A DNA stretch of 64,000 nucleotides from an uncultured Roseibium sp. (GCF_947499295.1 NZ_CANMNP010000009.1:1-64000), one strand, 5' to 3'; counted from the stretch's first letter, positions 27,841-36,496 are shown. The notes: generated by a model not told the origin, from the letters alone. Numbers and translations: made by a program.

Positions 27841-29058
27841 ATGGCGTTTAGATTTTTTCTTTCTCTGAGCGTATTGCTCTTGGGCACGGGCGGTGCCTTC
27901 GCGGAGTTGGCCAAAACCGGCTACGGCAAATGGTCGGTATCCTGCGATGAAAACAACTACTGTATTGCCGTGACCAGCGGTGAAGGTTCGAATGGCGAAG
28001 CTTTCCGCATGAAGGTTGAGCGCGGCGCCAAACCTGCCAGCCAGGTCTATGTCACCTTCGATCCGACAACGGAGCTGCAAGTTGGCCTGCCGGCCCGCAT
28101 CGAGATCGAAAGCCTTGAAGAAGACAATTACGGCTATTTCGGCAAGGTCGACAAAGTCTACAAGGGCAACGAAATGACCTTTGGCGGCGCATCTGATCGT
28201 GACCTCATCGAGAAGCTGCGCTTGGGTGAAGATGCCGCCATCCAGATCGAATTCGGAGGCTCCACCGGAACACTCACCTACTGGGTGTCGATGAACGGCA
28301 TCACCCATTCCCTCCTGAAAATGGACGAGGCGCAGGGCCGTGTCGGCCGACTGGACGCCATTGTCGCCTGGGGCGGTCTGCCGTCGGACAAAGCGACGGG
28401 CATCGCTGCAGCGCCTTCAACCACGAGCCAACCTGCTGCCCGTGACAATGCTGCCGCAGCAACAGACACGGCCTCGGCAGCATCGAACGCGGCATCCGCT
28501 GCCCCTGCCGACGATTTGCCGCCTCCCGTGATGCCCTCGCAAGATCAGACTGCGGGCCTCAGCGGACCCGTCGGCCAGGTCTATAACCTGAATGAAGTGC
28601 CGGATTCGGTTCAGATGACCGGTTATCGAGTGCTTGACTGCGCTCTTGAAGAAACTGTTCCCGCCTTCGGCGCGCAGTATTACGCCGAGGGCGACGTAGA
28701 AACCTGGGTTGTCCCCTGCACGATGGCCGATGCCAATGTGCCTTTCTACATGATGGTTCATATTCCCTTTAACCCGTCACTTGACGAGCTGAAAGAATTC
28801 GAGACACCGCCGGACTTCAACCAGCCAAACCATGCGCTCGTCAACAACCTGTTCTTCGACCCCGGCACCGGTCAGGTGACAGGCACCACATATTACTCTC
28901 CGAACTATGACTGCGGTGCCTTCGAGCGCCATGAGATAGAAGCCGAGTCGGGCAACTACACGCTGATGGAATATCAGGAAAAATCCAACTGCGACGGTGT
29001 CTCGGGACCGCCGGAAGGCTGGCCACTGAGCTGGACGATCGACGAAATGGGGGGCTGA
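27841..29058 (+). CDS. DUF1176-type secreted protein
   Basis: This 405-residue protein has a signal peptide (FFLSLSVLLLGTGGAFA) and an N-terminal part with KWSVSCDENNYCIAVTSG, a small Cys-pair domain recalling the invasion-locus-B style. A low-complexity Ala/Thr/Asp/Pro linker (residues about 190-235) joins it to a C-terminal half with YYSPNYDCGAFERHEI and CDGVSGPPEGWPLSW, the DUF1176 ending. GAGGGGG precedes the ATG at 27841. Its layout is shared with the protein at 45124-46221. The function is unknown; location is the periplasm or outside. Confidence 0.75.
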   Translation: MAFRFFLSLSVLLLGTGGAFAELAKTGYGKWSVSCDENNYCIAVTSGEGSNGEAFRMKVERGAKPASQVYVTFDPTTELQVGLPARIEIESLEEDNYGYFGKVDKVYKGNEMTFGGASDRDLIEKLRLGEDAAIQIEFGGSTGTLTYWVSMNGITHSLLKMDEAQGRVGRLDAIVAWGGLPSDKATGIAAAPSTTSQPAARDNAAAATDTASAASNAASAAPADDLPPPVMPSQDQTAGLSGPVGQVYNLNEVPDSVQMTGYRVLDCALEETVPAFGAQYYAEGDVETWVVPCTMADANVPFYMMVHIPFNPSLDELKEFETPPDFNQPNHALVNNLFFDPGTGQVTGTTYYSPNYDCGAFERHEIEAESGNYTLMEYQEKSNCDGVSGPPEGWPLSWTIDEMGG

Positions 29059-29117
29059 AAAGAGGCCTGAACATCAGGTTTCAGGAACCTTCCAGGGGCC
29101 GCATTCGGACTGCGGCC

Positions 29118-29501
29118 TCATTGCGCTGAAGTGAAAAGGCCCTGAAAGGTCGCGCACTGGATCACAAGAACCCCGTTCATGGTCGGAGCGTTCATGTCGA
29201 TGACAATCTCGATGTAATCGCTCGTTGACCCTTTCACATACTCAAGCTGCTGCTTGCATTCGTCGAGGCCGCCATCGGATTCGATGAGGATTTCATTGCC
29301 CATGCCTCCGGAAGGAACGACAGTCAGCGTGAGTGCCCAGGGATCTTCATCGACATGGTCACCTTCCGTAATCGCCAGAATGTCCTGCCCCGCGATACGG
29401 TATGTGAGCAGTTGCTGATATGCAGCAGCGGGCACGAGCGGCAACGCCACTGCACTCACAAAAGCAACAGCAAGGAAAACCCGGTTCAGCAATCGTATCA
29501 T
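29118..29501 (-). CDS. Small secreted protein, function unknown
   Basis: This 127-residue product has a signal peptide (IRLLNRVFLAVAFVSAVALP...PAAA) and a mature part rich in beta pattern (LTYRIAGQDILAITEGDHVD, ALTLTVVPSGGM) with two cysteines (DECKQQ, IQCATF). The ATG at 29501 has GGGG upstream at a normal distance. It faces the DUF1176 gene tail to tail; a GGCCGCA...TGCGGCC hairpin (29097-29117) lies between them and may serve both as a weak terminator. I do not recognise the family. Confidence 0.6.
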   Translation of the reverse strand: MIRLLNRVFLAVAFVSAVALPLVPAAAYQQLLTYRIAGQDILAITEGDHVDEDPWALTLTVVPSGGMGNEILIESDGGLDECKQQLEYVKGSTSDYIEIVIDMNAPTMNGVLVIQCATFQGLFTSAQ

Positions 29502-29832
29502 TCGGTGTCCCCCCAAAAAAACATCCCTCACAGGACGCCACGCACACAGCGCCGCGTCAACAAAATTGCCTTCGGCGGCGGCAAGCCGGTGAGGATCGAC
29601 GACTGGTAAACATGACAGGTTCGACAGTGCAGCCAGCAATCTGTTTGTTAACCAAAAGGTAAACTCCGTTAAAATGCCGGGGATATCTGTCTTTTAGGGG
29701 TAACACTTTGCAATGTATTGTGGCGTTCAGACCTCGTGAGTCGTTGAAACGCCCACGACAAATGAGTTAATAAAGAGTTAAGGTATGCGTATCTCGCCGG
29801 TGCGGCGCCGGCGCGGAAGTCAGGAGACAGGA
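29502..29832. other. 331-base divergent intergenic region with CtrA-type sequence
   Basis: The region separates the divergent small secreted protein gene and the coiled-coil gene. It contains a full TTAA-N7-TTAA box (see the separate entry) and, at 29648-29662, TTAACCAAAAGGTAA, which is one exact half plus a near half at the same spacing. No gene is supported inside it. Confidence 0.6.
29767..29781 (+). promoter_or_regulatory. CtrA-type box upstream of the coiled-coil gene
   Basis: TTAATAAAGAGTTAA fits TTAA-N7-TTAA, the core of the site bound by the alphaproteobacterial cell-cycle regulator CtrA (consensus ends TTAAC; here TTAAG). It lies 51 bases upstream of the coiled-coil start, a normal promoter position. 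Confidence 0.5.
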
Positions 29833-31326
29833 ATGGGCATTTTCTCGAAAACCACGCGCCCTGGTAGTGACCAGGAGCAGCGGGTCGAGACATCAAGCAC
29901 GAGCCAGCAGGTAGAAGAGGCAACACCGGCTCCGGGTCAAAGCGGCAACGTTGAGCAGCTCTCACCTTTTGCGCTCAAGATGCAGGAGAAAATGAACCTG
30001 CTTGATGGCCTGAAAACACGGGTTGGCGGCCTTAACCAGACTTTCGATCAGATGGCCGCCTTCGCGGCGGAAAGCCAGACATCGATCCGCATGATGGCGG
30101 ATTATCTGGAAGCCTCGCGCACAAGCGTCGAAACTGAAGTTCGTCTGAAATCCGAAAACGCCAAGATTTCGACCGATCTCCTGGACGCCGAACACAAAAT
30201 CAAGACCCTGACAACGCAATTGGAAGACGCTCAGGCAGAAGTGCACTCTCTCAGGAAGCGTTCAACTGAAACCCGCACGGCCCTGGAAACCGCGCGCAAT
30301 GACATCGTCTCCATTCGCGACAACAACAAAAAGGTCAATGAAGACTACCGCCAGCAAAGCGCAAAGCTGGTGGATGCCAACGCGCAAGTCGCAGACCTGT
30401 CCGGTCAGCTGAACGATTTACACGCCAAGCACGACACGCTTGAAAAGCATTCCGAGAGCCTTGGAAGCGACCTTGAGGCGTTCAAACTGCGTGAAAAGGA
30501 ACTTCAGCAGAACCTGTCGGAAAGCGCGAAGCTGCTAGAAGACGAGATCCGCAAGAACAATCAGGCCTCAAGTGAACTGGAATCCGCCAAGCGCGAGCTT
30601 GTGGAGTTCCGCAACAACAACATCGACCTGAAGTCGCATCTCGATGTTGCCAATCAGGAACTGGTCTATGCCAAGTCCCGGCTAGAGGAAGAACAGCGCA
30701 AGCACGACAACGAGGTTTACGCGCTCAACGCAGAAATCGAGAACCTGTCCTCTCAACGTCGGATCGGCGCCCAGTCCCTGCAGGAAATGGCGCGCGAGAA
30801 CACTCAGCTGAAAGACCGCAGCCGTGATCTCCTGAAACGGATGCAGGAAATCGAACACCTCCTCGACAGTGCGCAGAAGAACCACGAGAAGGACCGCAAC
30901 GAGCTGATGGCAACCACCGCCAAGCTGCGTGAACTCAATCTGCGTTATAATTCTGCGCTGACAGACCTGAACCACCAGCGGAATCAGAACCAGAAATTCG
31001 CAGACAATCTGGAAGACCTCGTCGAAGAAAACAAACGCCTGCAGCGCTACAAGATCCAGGTGGATACGGCCAACGAACAGATTGTTCAGCTCAAGTCCGT
31101 GATCACCAACTATCAGATGGCGATGGAGGGCAAAGGCCCGGCAGAAGAACTCGGCATCACAGAGGGTTTTGATCCTGCAGCCGAACTCGGCATCACCGAG
31201 CCCGCCTCAGGCGATCTGAAACCAATGGATTTGGATACGACGAGTGACGCCGCCGACGATCTGACCAACCCCGATGACGACAGGCCAGGTGGTGGCAACG
31301 ACAAGATCGTTAAGCTCCGCGACTAG
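29833..31326 (+). CDS. Long coiled-coil protein, filament candidate
   Basis: This 497-residue protein is heptad-rich from about residue 45 to 435 (KTRVGGLNQTFDQMAAFAAE, LDAEHKIKTLTTQLEDAQAE, LEELNs-type patterns such as KRELVEFRNNNIDLKSHLDV), with a short basic head (MGIFSKTTRPG) and an acidic Pro/Asp-rich tail ending GGGNDKIVKLRD. The tail repeats ELGITE twice. Head, rod and tail recall bacterial intermediate-filament-like proteins such as crescentin (head MRLLSK...), but coiled coils look alike, so homology is not claimed. AGGAGACAGG precedes the ATG. A CtrA-type box upstream suggests cell-cycle control. Confidence 0.75.
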   Translation: MGIFSKTTRPGSDQEQRVETSSTSQQVEEATPAPGQSGNVEQLSPFALKMQEKMNLLDGLKTRVGGLNQTFDQMAAFAAESQTSIRMMADYLEASRTSVETEVRLKSENAKISTDLLDAEHKIKTLTTQLEDAQAEVHSLRKRSTETRTALETARNDIVSIRDNNKKVNEDYRQQSAKLVDANAQVADLSGQLNDLHAKHDTLEKHSESLGSDLEAFKLREKELQQNLSESAKLLEDEIRKNNQASSELESAKRELVEFRNNNIDLKSHLDVANQELVYAKSRLEEEQRKHDNEVYALNAEIENLSSQRRIGAQSLQEMARENTQLKDRSRDLLKRMQEIEHLLDSAQKNHEKDRNELMATTAKLRELNLRYNSALTDLNHQRNQNQKFADNLEDLVEENKRLQRYKIQVDTANEQIVQLKSVITNYQMAMEGKGPAEELGITEGFDPAAELGITEPASGDLKPMDLDTTSDAADDLTNPDDDRPGGGNDKIVKLRD

Positions 31327-31361
31327 GCCATCGGCTGGGCGAACGTGAATACATGAAAATC

Positions 31362-31400
31362 AAAGCGGTCTTGAGTTTCATTCAAGGCCGCTTTTGTTTG
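31362..31400 (+). terminator. Intrinsic terminator after the coiled-coil gene
   Basis: AAAGCGG-T-CTTGA (31362-31374) pairs with TCAAG-G-CCGCTTT (31382-31394) around a 7-base loop, and TTTTGTTTG follows. It sits 36 bases after the stop. Confidence 0.8.
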
Positions 31401-31450
31401 ACCCGGTTGGGCGCCCCTCATCCCCTTGGCTCGAGCACTCGCAAGCGGAC

Positions 31451-31466
31451 GGGCGGGCGGGCGGGC
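31451..31466. repeat. Four tandem GGGC units (G-quadruplex motif)
   Basis: GGGCGGGCGGGCGGGC is four exact copies of a tetranucleotide, which also meets the G3-N-G3-N-G3-N-G3 quadruplex pattern on the plus strand. It ends one base before the stop codon of the minus-strand epimerase gene, between two convergent genes. Confidence 0.85.
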
Positions 31467-31467
31467 A

Positions 31468-32466
31468 TCAACTTGCCTGCAACAATCGATCTGCCCGTGA
31501 CAGGTAAGCGCCGTAAAGAGCCCTGAGTTCTTCATCGAAAAAACCGTTTTGCCGATATCCAAGCGCTCGGATGGCTTTGTCATTCAGACAAGCGGCCGGT
31601 TCACCGCTGCCCTGTTCCTTCACAAAACGCAAGCCGGTTCGAGCTCCCGCCAGGTCATAAATCCTCTTTGCCACCCGCAGATCGGATAAGCGCTCTTCAC
31701 CGCCAAGGTTATAGACCGAAAGATTTTCGGAGGACGGCAGACAAAGCAATTGGCAGATGGCAGCCGACAGATCACCGACAGGCAGGTAGGAACGTTCGGT
31801 CCGGCCATCTGCTTCAAGCGAAAGTCGTTGCCGTCTGAGTGCCTCGATGACCAGTCGCGGGATCCTCTTTTCCGAATGCTGACCTGCCCCAACCGTTGTC
31901 ACCGGACGCAGAATCGTTGCATTCAACCCGGTCTGTGCTGCCTGTATTACGGCTTCTTCGGCCATTGCCTTCGACGTTGCATAGGGTGTTTCAGGCCGCA
32001 ATGGTGCGGTTTCCTTGAGCGCGCCCCTACCCGAACCATAAACCTGATGTGTGCTGACATGGATGAATTTCTTGACGCCGAGATCGCGGGCGGCATTCAA
32101 AAGGGTCTCCGTTCCGACCACGTTGACGTCGAAAAAGAGTTCGGGATTGACAATCGATCGTGGCACATGCGTTTCCGCTGCCAGATGAATGACTGCATCA
32201 CTTCCCTCAAGTGCTCTGGAAACGTCCGACACCGAGCGTATATCACCACGCAGAATCGGCAGACTTTTCCCCGAAAACGGATATCCGAGCCGTCGGAAGT
32301 CCGCTGCATAGGTAACACGGTCGAAAATCACGAGTTCTTCAACATTTTCCATCGATGCCAACCGGGAAGCTACCCGGGCTCCGACAAAGCCTAATCCCCC
32401 TGTGACGACAACTTTGCGAAAGGAAGTGTTTTGTTCCGGTGCAAACGGTTTCGCATCGCGTTTCAT
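31468..32466 (-). CDS. NAD-dependent epimerase/dehydratase (extended SDR)
   Basis: The 332-residue protein has the extended SDR Rossmann start (KVVVTGGLGFVGARVASRLA, then FDRVTYA), the HLAAETHVPRSI segment characteristic of nucleotide-sugar 4,6-dehydratases and epimerases, and the catalytic region STHQVYG...YATSKAMAEEA (Ser/Thr, Tyr-x3-Lys). SYLPVGDLSAAICQLL and VYNLGGEERLSDLRV follow the family order. The usual 4,6-dehydratase DE pair is not evident after STHQVYG, so epimerase or reductase activity is as likely. It probably acts on a sugar nucleotide for surface polysaccharide. Confidence 0.82.
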   Translation of the reverse strand: MKRDAKPFAPEQNTSFRKVVVTGGLGFVGARVASRLASMENVEELVIFDRVTYAADFRRLGYPFSGKSLPILRGDIRSVSDVSRALEGSDAVIHLAAETHVPRSIVNPELFFDVNVVGTETLLNAARDLGVKKFIHVSTHQVYGSGRGALKETAPLRPETPYATSKAMAEEAVIQAAQTGLNATILRPVTTVGAGQHSEKRIPRLVIEALRRQRLSLEADGRTERSYLPVGDLSAAICQLLCLPSSENLSVYNLGGEERLSDLRVAKRIYDLAGARTGLRFVKEQGSGEPAACLNDKAIRALGYRQNGFFDEELRALYGAYLSRADRLLQAS

Positions 32467-32518
32467 AGTGGGACGGATCCTGTTCCTAGCCTTGTCTATT
32501 AGCTTGGAACAGCAGATT

Positions 32519-32851
32519 TCATGCCAGAAACCAGGCCTGTCCGCTCACCGTTTGGCCGAAAGCTGTTTCGCACCCATCCTCATCGGCATGCAGCTTCAAA
32601 GACCATTTTGTTGCAGGCACATTGATTTCATTGAAAATGCTTTGCAAACCGCTGATCAGCCCTTCTTCTTCGGCGTCAATCTCGTCTTCGAAAATGACAA
32701 GCAACTCAGCCGAAGCCCCGTCCGACAGATCGACAACAATCTCGCAGCGCTCGCCCGGCGACATTTCCATCATTGTCATGGAGACCGGTTCCACCAACAG
32801 ACCACCGTCGCTGCCGATCTTGAAGAAGGTTCGATCCTCGATAATTGCGGG
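32519..32851 (-). pseudogene. Fragment of a multicopper oxidase-like gene
   Basis: The frame encodes about 110 residues. Its first part (FFKIGSDGGLLVEPVSM, MEMSPGERCEIVVDLSDG) is the pattern of the second cupredoxin domain of CueO/SufI-type multicopper oxidases. The first domain and all copper-binding His motifs of the last domain are missing, so no working enzyme can be made. The 5' break falls within 20 bases of the start of the decayed LuxR gene on the other strand, suggesting a deletion junction. The later residues are less clearly related, so the identification is moderate. Confidence 0.5.
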
Positions 32852-32869
32852 CAAATCATCGACGCCACA

Positions 32870-33384
32870 ATGAGAGGGCAAATCGATTGCATCGCTGTCT
32901 TCGTGGTCATTGTTTTTGGCACCAGCCTTGTTGAAATCGTCTCAAAATTCATGAGTGGAGAAACCTTGCACTCAATGGCCGACCATGTTGCAAGGCTGGC
33001 CCTGAGCGCACTGGTGCTGGCGGGATTTGTTTTTGAACGCCGCGCTCAGCAAAATGCTCTGAAGGATCTTGGCGGTCAGCTCCAAAACGCGCGCGGTCAA
33101 CTTGCCCGGATTGATTCCAGATCCCCTGGACTGCAGGGCAATACAGCGCAATGATGCAAAAACAGTTTGACGCCTGGAACCTCACCGGCAGCGAGCAGGA
33201 TGTTGTCATCGGCATGTTGAAGGGATTGTCCTTCCGGGAAATAGCAGGACTTCGACAGACATGAGAAAAGACTGTTCGCCAACAGGCCTCATCTGTTTAC
33301 CGGAAGGCGGGTGTTTCCAGCCGAAACGAACTCACAGCCTGGTTCTTTGAGGACATGCTTGATCCGCCGGCGTCGGGCGATTGA
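32870..33384 (+). pseudogene. LuxR-type regulator gene with a frameshift and a stop codon
   Basis: The first part encodes a membrane-helix N-terminus (IAVFVVIVFGTSLVEIVSKF), HSMADHVARLALSALVLAGF, and a coil (LQNARGQLARIDSRS), ending at a stop at 33152-33154. The continuing homology, AGQYSAMMQKQFDAW, is in the next frame, so a base was lost or gained at about 33118-33131. The HTH continues as LTGSEQDVVIGMLKGLSFRE but meets TGA at 33262-33264, where the family has an Arg (CGA to TGA would explain it), and then resumes EKTVRQQASSVYRKAGVSSR to the natural stop at 33384. Two independent lesions make it non-functional. Confidence 0.75.
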
Positions 33385-33483
33385 CGACCAGACCTGTCTC
33401 CGGCGATCTCACTCGCATTCCAGTCGGTTCGGCAGAAATCGCGTTTTGGGTCATGAGAGACCAGAGGCTGAGAAAGCTAAAAA

Positions 33484-33780
33484 TTATTCGGGTTCGACCG
33501 TGAACTGCAGCGGATAGCCAAGTTGCCCTGCTGCATCAATCGCGCGCGTCGCCTTCGTCTCAGCCACATCTTTCGGATAGACCGAAACAACACAGGCCCC
33601 TTTTTGATGGGCCGTGATCATGACCACCTCAGCCTGCGCCATGTCCAGCCGAAATTCGGCCTTCAAAATCAGAACCACAAATTCACGCGGTGTGTAGTCG
33701 TCATTCACCAGCACGACCTTATAAAGCTTTGGCCGCTGAACTTTGGTCTTTTGTTTCGGTTTTAGGTCAATCTCACTCAT
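33484..33780 (-). CDS. clpS: ATP-dependent Clp protease adaptor ClpS
   Basis: This 98-residue protein matches ClpS: a charged flexible N-terminus (EIDLKPKQKTKVQRPKL), then YKVVLVNDDYTPREFVVLIL with the conserved NDDYTP motif, HQKGACVVSVYPKDVAETKA, and a C-terminal QLGYPLQFTVEPE. ClpS delivers N-degron substrates to ClpAP by binding the ClpA N-domain. clpA is not in the window (often it is adjacent), which fits the second-paralogue ClpS2 situation of many alphaproteobacteria, though I cannot tell which paralogue this is. Confidence 0.93.
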   Translation of the reverse strand: MSEIDLKPKQKTKVQRPKLYKVVLVNDDYTPREFVVLILKAEFRLDMAQAEVVMITAHQKGACVVSVYPKDVAETKATRAIDAAGQLGYPLQFTVEPE

Positions 33781-34159
33781 CGCACTGGCCTAAGCTGCCG
33801 CCGTCATCTCCGGACGCATTGTTTTGACTGTCTCTTTGGAAGTACCGCCGAAATATTCATGTCGGCGTATCGTCGACTTGCTAATATTTCCTTGCCGACA
33901 ACCCCAGCATTCACCGCAGGTTCCCGAAAGGAAGCAGACTGTCTCTGAAAGACAGTATAGTGCATCGCGAAATCGAAGAAAACATGACAGGCGAATATTT
34001 GTACCAAATCCGCAGAATGCGGAACGCCAAAACCGGCCGTTGAGCACCGATTTCACGAACGCGTGAAGTCTGCGGTTCATTTTTTGAAAATCTAGCAGCC
34101 GTTCTCGCTCGTAGGCAGAGCAGTCGCTCAAGACAGAACTGCCGTCCGGAGGAATGAAC
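33781..34159. other. 379-base divergent intergenic region
   Basis: It holds the promoters of clpS and of the chalcone-isomerase-like gene. Small inverted repeats are present: CGCCGA/TCGGCG (33846-33851 and 33862-33867) and ACTGTCT-CTGAA-AGACAGT (33938-33956). A minus-strand open frame covering it (33790-34338) lacks any family feature and overlaps a better gene, so I do not call it. Confidence 0.5.
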
Positions 34160-34723
34160 ATGATCCAGCGCCTCATCACAAAAGTTTCACGCTGGCCCGC
34201 AACGGCGCTGTTCAGCCTGCTGCTCACGTTTGCCCTGGTCATGCCAGATACTGCTCGGGCCGACCTCGGAGCGGCCGCAAGATCCGTTCCATCCGCCGAG
34301 CTGGTGGGCAAGGGTCGAATGACATATCTGGGTTTCAAGGTCTTTGATGCAGAACTTTACGCCCCCGGCGGCAGTTATCGCCCTTCGACCCCCTTCGCCC
34401 TGAAACTCACATATCTCCGGAATTTCAAGGGCAAAGACATCACATCAAGCTCCGTGAAGGAAATCAAACGTCAGGGCGGTGTGTCCCAACAGCAATTGGA
34501 CAGCTGGACCAAGCAGATGCAGTCCATTTTCCCGAATGTCTCCTCCGGTCAATCGATCATTGGTGTCCGCACGGCGAAGGGAAGCACCATCTTTTACCTC
34601 GGCAACCGCAAACTGGGCTCGATCAACGACGCAGCCTTCACAAACAAATTCTTCTCGATTTGGCTCGGTAACAGCACACGCAATCCACAATTGCGCGCCA
34701 AGCTTGTCGGCGGCGGTTCGTGA
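34160..34723 (+). CDS. Secreted chalcone-isomerase-like (CHAP/CHI-like) protein
   Basis: This 187-residue protein has a signal peptide (FSLLLTFALVMPDTARA) and the chalcone-isomerase-like pattern GKGRMTYLGFKVFDAELYAP, LKLTYLRNFKGKDITSSSVK, FPNVSSGQSIIGVRTAKG and FFSIWLGNSTRNPQLRAKLV. Bacterial members are periplasmic and not known to isomerise chalcones. I chose the ATG at 34160, seven bases after GGAGG, over an ATG six bases earlier that almost touches the site. Its stop overlaps the GTG start of the next gene, so the two are translationally coupled. Confidence 0.82.
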   Translation: MIQRLITKVSRWPATALFSLLLTFALVMPDTARADLGAAARSVPSAELVGKGRMTYLGFKVFDAELYAPGGSYRPSTPFALKLTYLRNFKGKDITSSSVKEIKRQGGVSQQQLDSWTKQMQSIFPNVSSGQSIIGVRTAKGSTIFYLGNRKLGSINDAAFTNKFFSIWLGNSTRNPQLRAKLVGGGS

Positions 34724-36108
34724 CATCAGACACCGACGACCCACACACTTCGCCGATGAAAACTGCAATTTCGCCTGAACCCGCCCCTCAGCCCAAAGGG
34801 GCGCGAGGCACACCAACATCTTCCTTTCAGTCCAGAACTGTCCCTGTTTCAATCTCAGGACTGGCTGCCTATAGCGCAATGGCCTTTCCCCTGGCCTTCG
34901 CCGGGCTGCCAATCTACCTTCATGCTCCTGATTTTTATGCTGTAACGCTCGGGCAACCTCTGGCCGCTCTAGGGGCTGTCCTGCTCGGTCTGCGTTTGTT
35001 CGATGCCGTCCAGGACCCTTTGATCGGCAGCCTCAGCGACAGGTTTCATCATCGGCGCGGAATGATCCTTGGAGCCGGCGCCGTCCTGCTGGGTGCGGGT
35101 TTCTGGATGCTGTTTCATCCCATGGAACAGATTCCTTTGCTGTGGTTTGCCATTTCAGTATTGCTTTGCACCACCGGCTTCTCCGTCGTGTCGATAAATT
35201 TCCAGACGCTTGGCGGCCTATGGCGAACCCATAGCCGGGACCGCACAAGAATAACCGCGAGCCGTGAAGCGGTCGGTCTGCTCGGTTTGCTGGCCGCGTC
35301 CGTTGCCCCTCCGCTTTTGGCCGGTCTTAGTGGCAAGGAAGCTGCCTTTCACTGGCTGTCGCTGGCTTACCTGCCGTTCCTGGCAATAGCCCTTTGGCTG
35401 CTGTTGCGTTGGATGCGGCAGACCCCCGTCAACGAGCCACCGGCAAATGTTCGTGGAACCGGATGGTTGAAGTTGATCGGTGATCGCTGGCGGGCGCTGT
35501 TCTTTGGCATGGTCTTCCTGAACACGTTCGCCAGTGCTATTCCGGCTGTTCTGGTGCTGTTTTTCATCCGGGATCGTCTGGAAGCGGAATCATTGACCGG
35601 TTTGTTTCTGCTTATTTACTTTCTTGCCGGTGCGCTTTCCATGCCAATTTGGACATGGTTTGCAGCCCGCCTAGGGAAAATGCGCGCCTGGCAATGTTCA
35701 CTCGGGGCTGCAATCCTGACATTCTGCTGGGCCGCACTTTTGCAGCCAGGGGACATTACGGCCTACGCACTGGTATGCGCGTTGTCGGGACTGGCGCTCG
35801 GCGCTGATCTGGCTCTTCCACCAGCAATTCTTGCAGACCACATCGATGAAGACCACCGGCAGGCTGATGCCTCCAGGCTGTTCTCTGTCATGGCCTTTCA
35901 ATCAAAGGGCGCGCTTGCGGTCGCGACCGGTCTGGCGCTGCCCCTGCTGGGCCTGGCGGGATACCAGCCGGGCGGTACGATGACACCTGAACTCGGCTTT
36001 CTGCTCAGCATCACCTATGCCGGCATTCCTTGCGTTTTGAAACTTCTTGCCCTCATCGGACTTCTCTGGTTCGAAAAAGATCTTGCCCTGAACAAATCCC
36101 CCGTGTGA
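34720..36108 (+). CDS. MFS transporter of the GPH/MelB type
   Basis: The 462-residue protein has about 12 membrane spans. LFDAVQDPLIGSLSDRFHHR fits the GPH (melibiose-carrier-like) loop 2-3, where an Asp and RxxR-type basic residues are conserved, and SIAWs-style later spans follow (LIYFLAGALSMPIWTWFAAR, ALGADLALPPAILADHIDED). GPH carriers are cation-coupled sugar or organic-ion symporters; the substrate is unknown. Its GTG start at 34720 overlaps the previous stop by 4 bases (GTGA), indicating coupled expression with the chalcone-isomerase-like protein, a pairing I cannot explain. Confidence 0.83.
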   Translation: MTSDTDDPHTSPMKTAISPEPAPQPKGARGTPTSSFQSRTVPVSISGLAAYSAMAFPLAFAGLPIYLHAPDFYAVTLGQPLAALGAVLLGLRLFDAVQDPLIGSLSDRFHHRRGMILGAGAVLLGAGFWMLFHPMEQIPLLWFAISVLLCTTGFSVVSINFQTLGGLWRTHSRDRTRITASREAVGLLGLLAASVAPPLLAGLSGKEAAFHWLSLAYLPFLAIALWLLLRWMRQTPVNEPPANVRGTGWLKLIGDRWRALFFGMVFLNTFASAIPAVLVLFFIRDRLEAESLTGLFLLIYFLAGALSMPIWTWFAARLGKMRAWQCSLGAAILTFCWAALLQPGDITAYALVCALSGLALGADLALPPAILADHIDEDHRQADASRLFSVMAFQSKGALAVATGLALPLLGLAGYQPGGTMTPELGFLLSITYAGIPCVLKLLALIGLLWFEKDLALNKSPV

Positions 36109-36145
36109 CCTTCGCGAAAGAAGACTTGCAGACGGAACAAGCAAG

Positions 36146-36496
36146 ATGAGTGTTCGACCGCCTAGACAGACATCAATGTCCGACAAGGACCCATTGGCAG
36201 CTGCACTTGAGCAGGAGATCCTAAACGAAAAGGCATCGACACTCTCCCGCCTGAACAAGAAGCTGGAGGCGGCTCTCGATAGGTTGAAGAAGGCCGAGGC
36301 AGATCTGGATCGTTCGCCAGAAGAAAGGCACGCAAGACTTGCCGACGCAAGCGAAGCGCTCTGGCACGTCACCATTCAAAGAGAACTCTGTGGCCTTCGG
36401 CAGCACCGCGCTTTCTATGATTTTCTCGGCGTTCCTAAGGCGGTGCGGCTACACATGGGGCCGGCCAGCAGCGTCAGAACAATGAAAGCAAAATAA
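36146..36496 (+). CDS. DUF6665-like small helical protein
   Basis: This 116-residue protein has a helical N-terminal half (LEQEILNEKASTLSRLNKKL, EAALDRLKKAEADL) and a conserved-looking end, ALWHVTIQRELCGLRQHRAF then YDFLGVPKAVRLHMGP. I believe this matches the DUF6665 family, from memory. No function is known. It has no strong ribosome site; an alternative ATG lies at 36176. The stop is 37 bases after the transporter's operon end plus its own length, so it may be a separate small unit or the third gene of that operon. Confidence 0.6.
   Translation: MSVRPPRQTSMSDKDPLAAALEQEILNEKASTLSRLNKKLEAALDRLKKAEADLDRSPEERHARLADASEALWHVTIQRELCGLRQHRAFYDFLGVPKAVRLHMGPASSVRTMKAK

Noticed and set aside
29097-29117. 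GGCCGCA/TGCGGCC hairpin as a terminator
   Set aside because: No T-run on either strand, so it is only mentioned with the neighbouring gene.
33790-34338. 182-codon minus-strand frame upstream of clpS
   Set aside because: It overlaps the chalcone-isomerase-like gene start on the other strand and has no recognisable domain or ribosome site.
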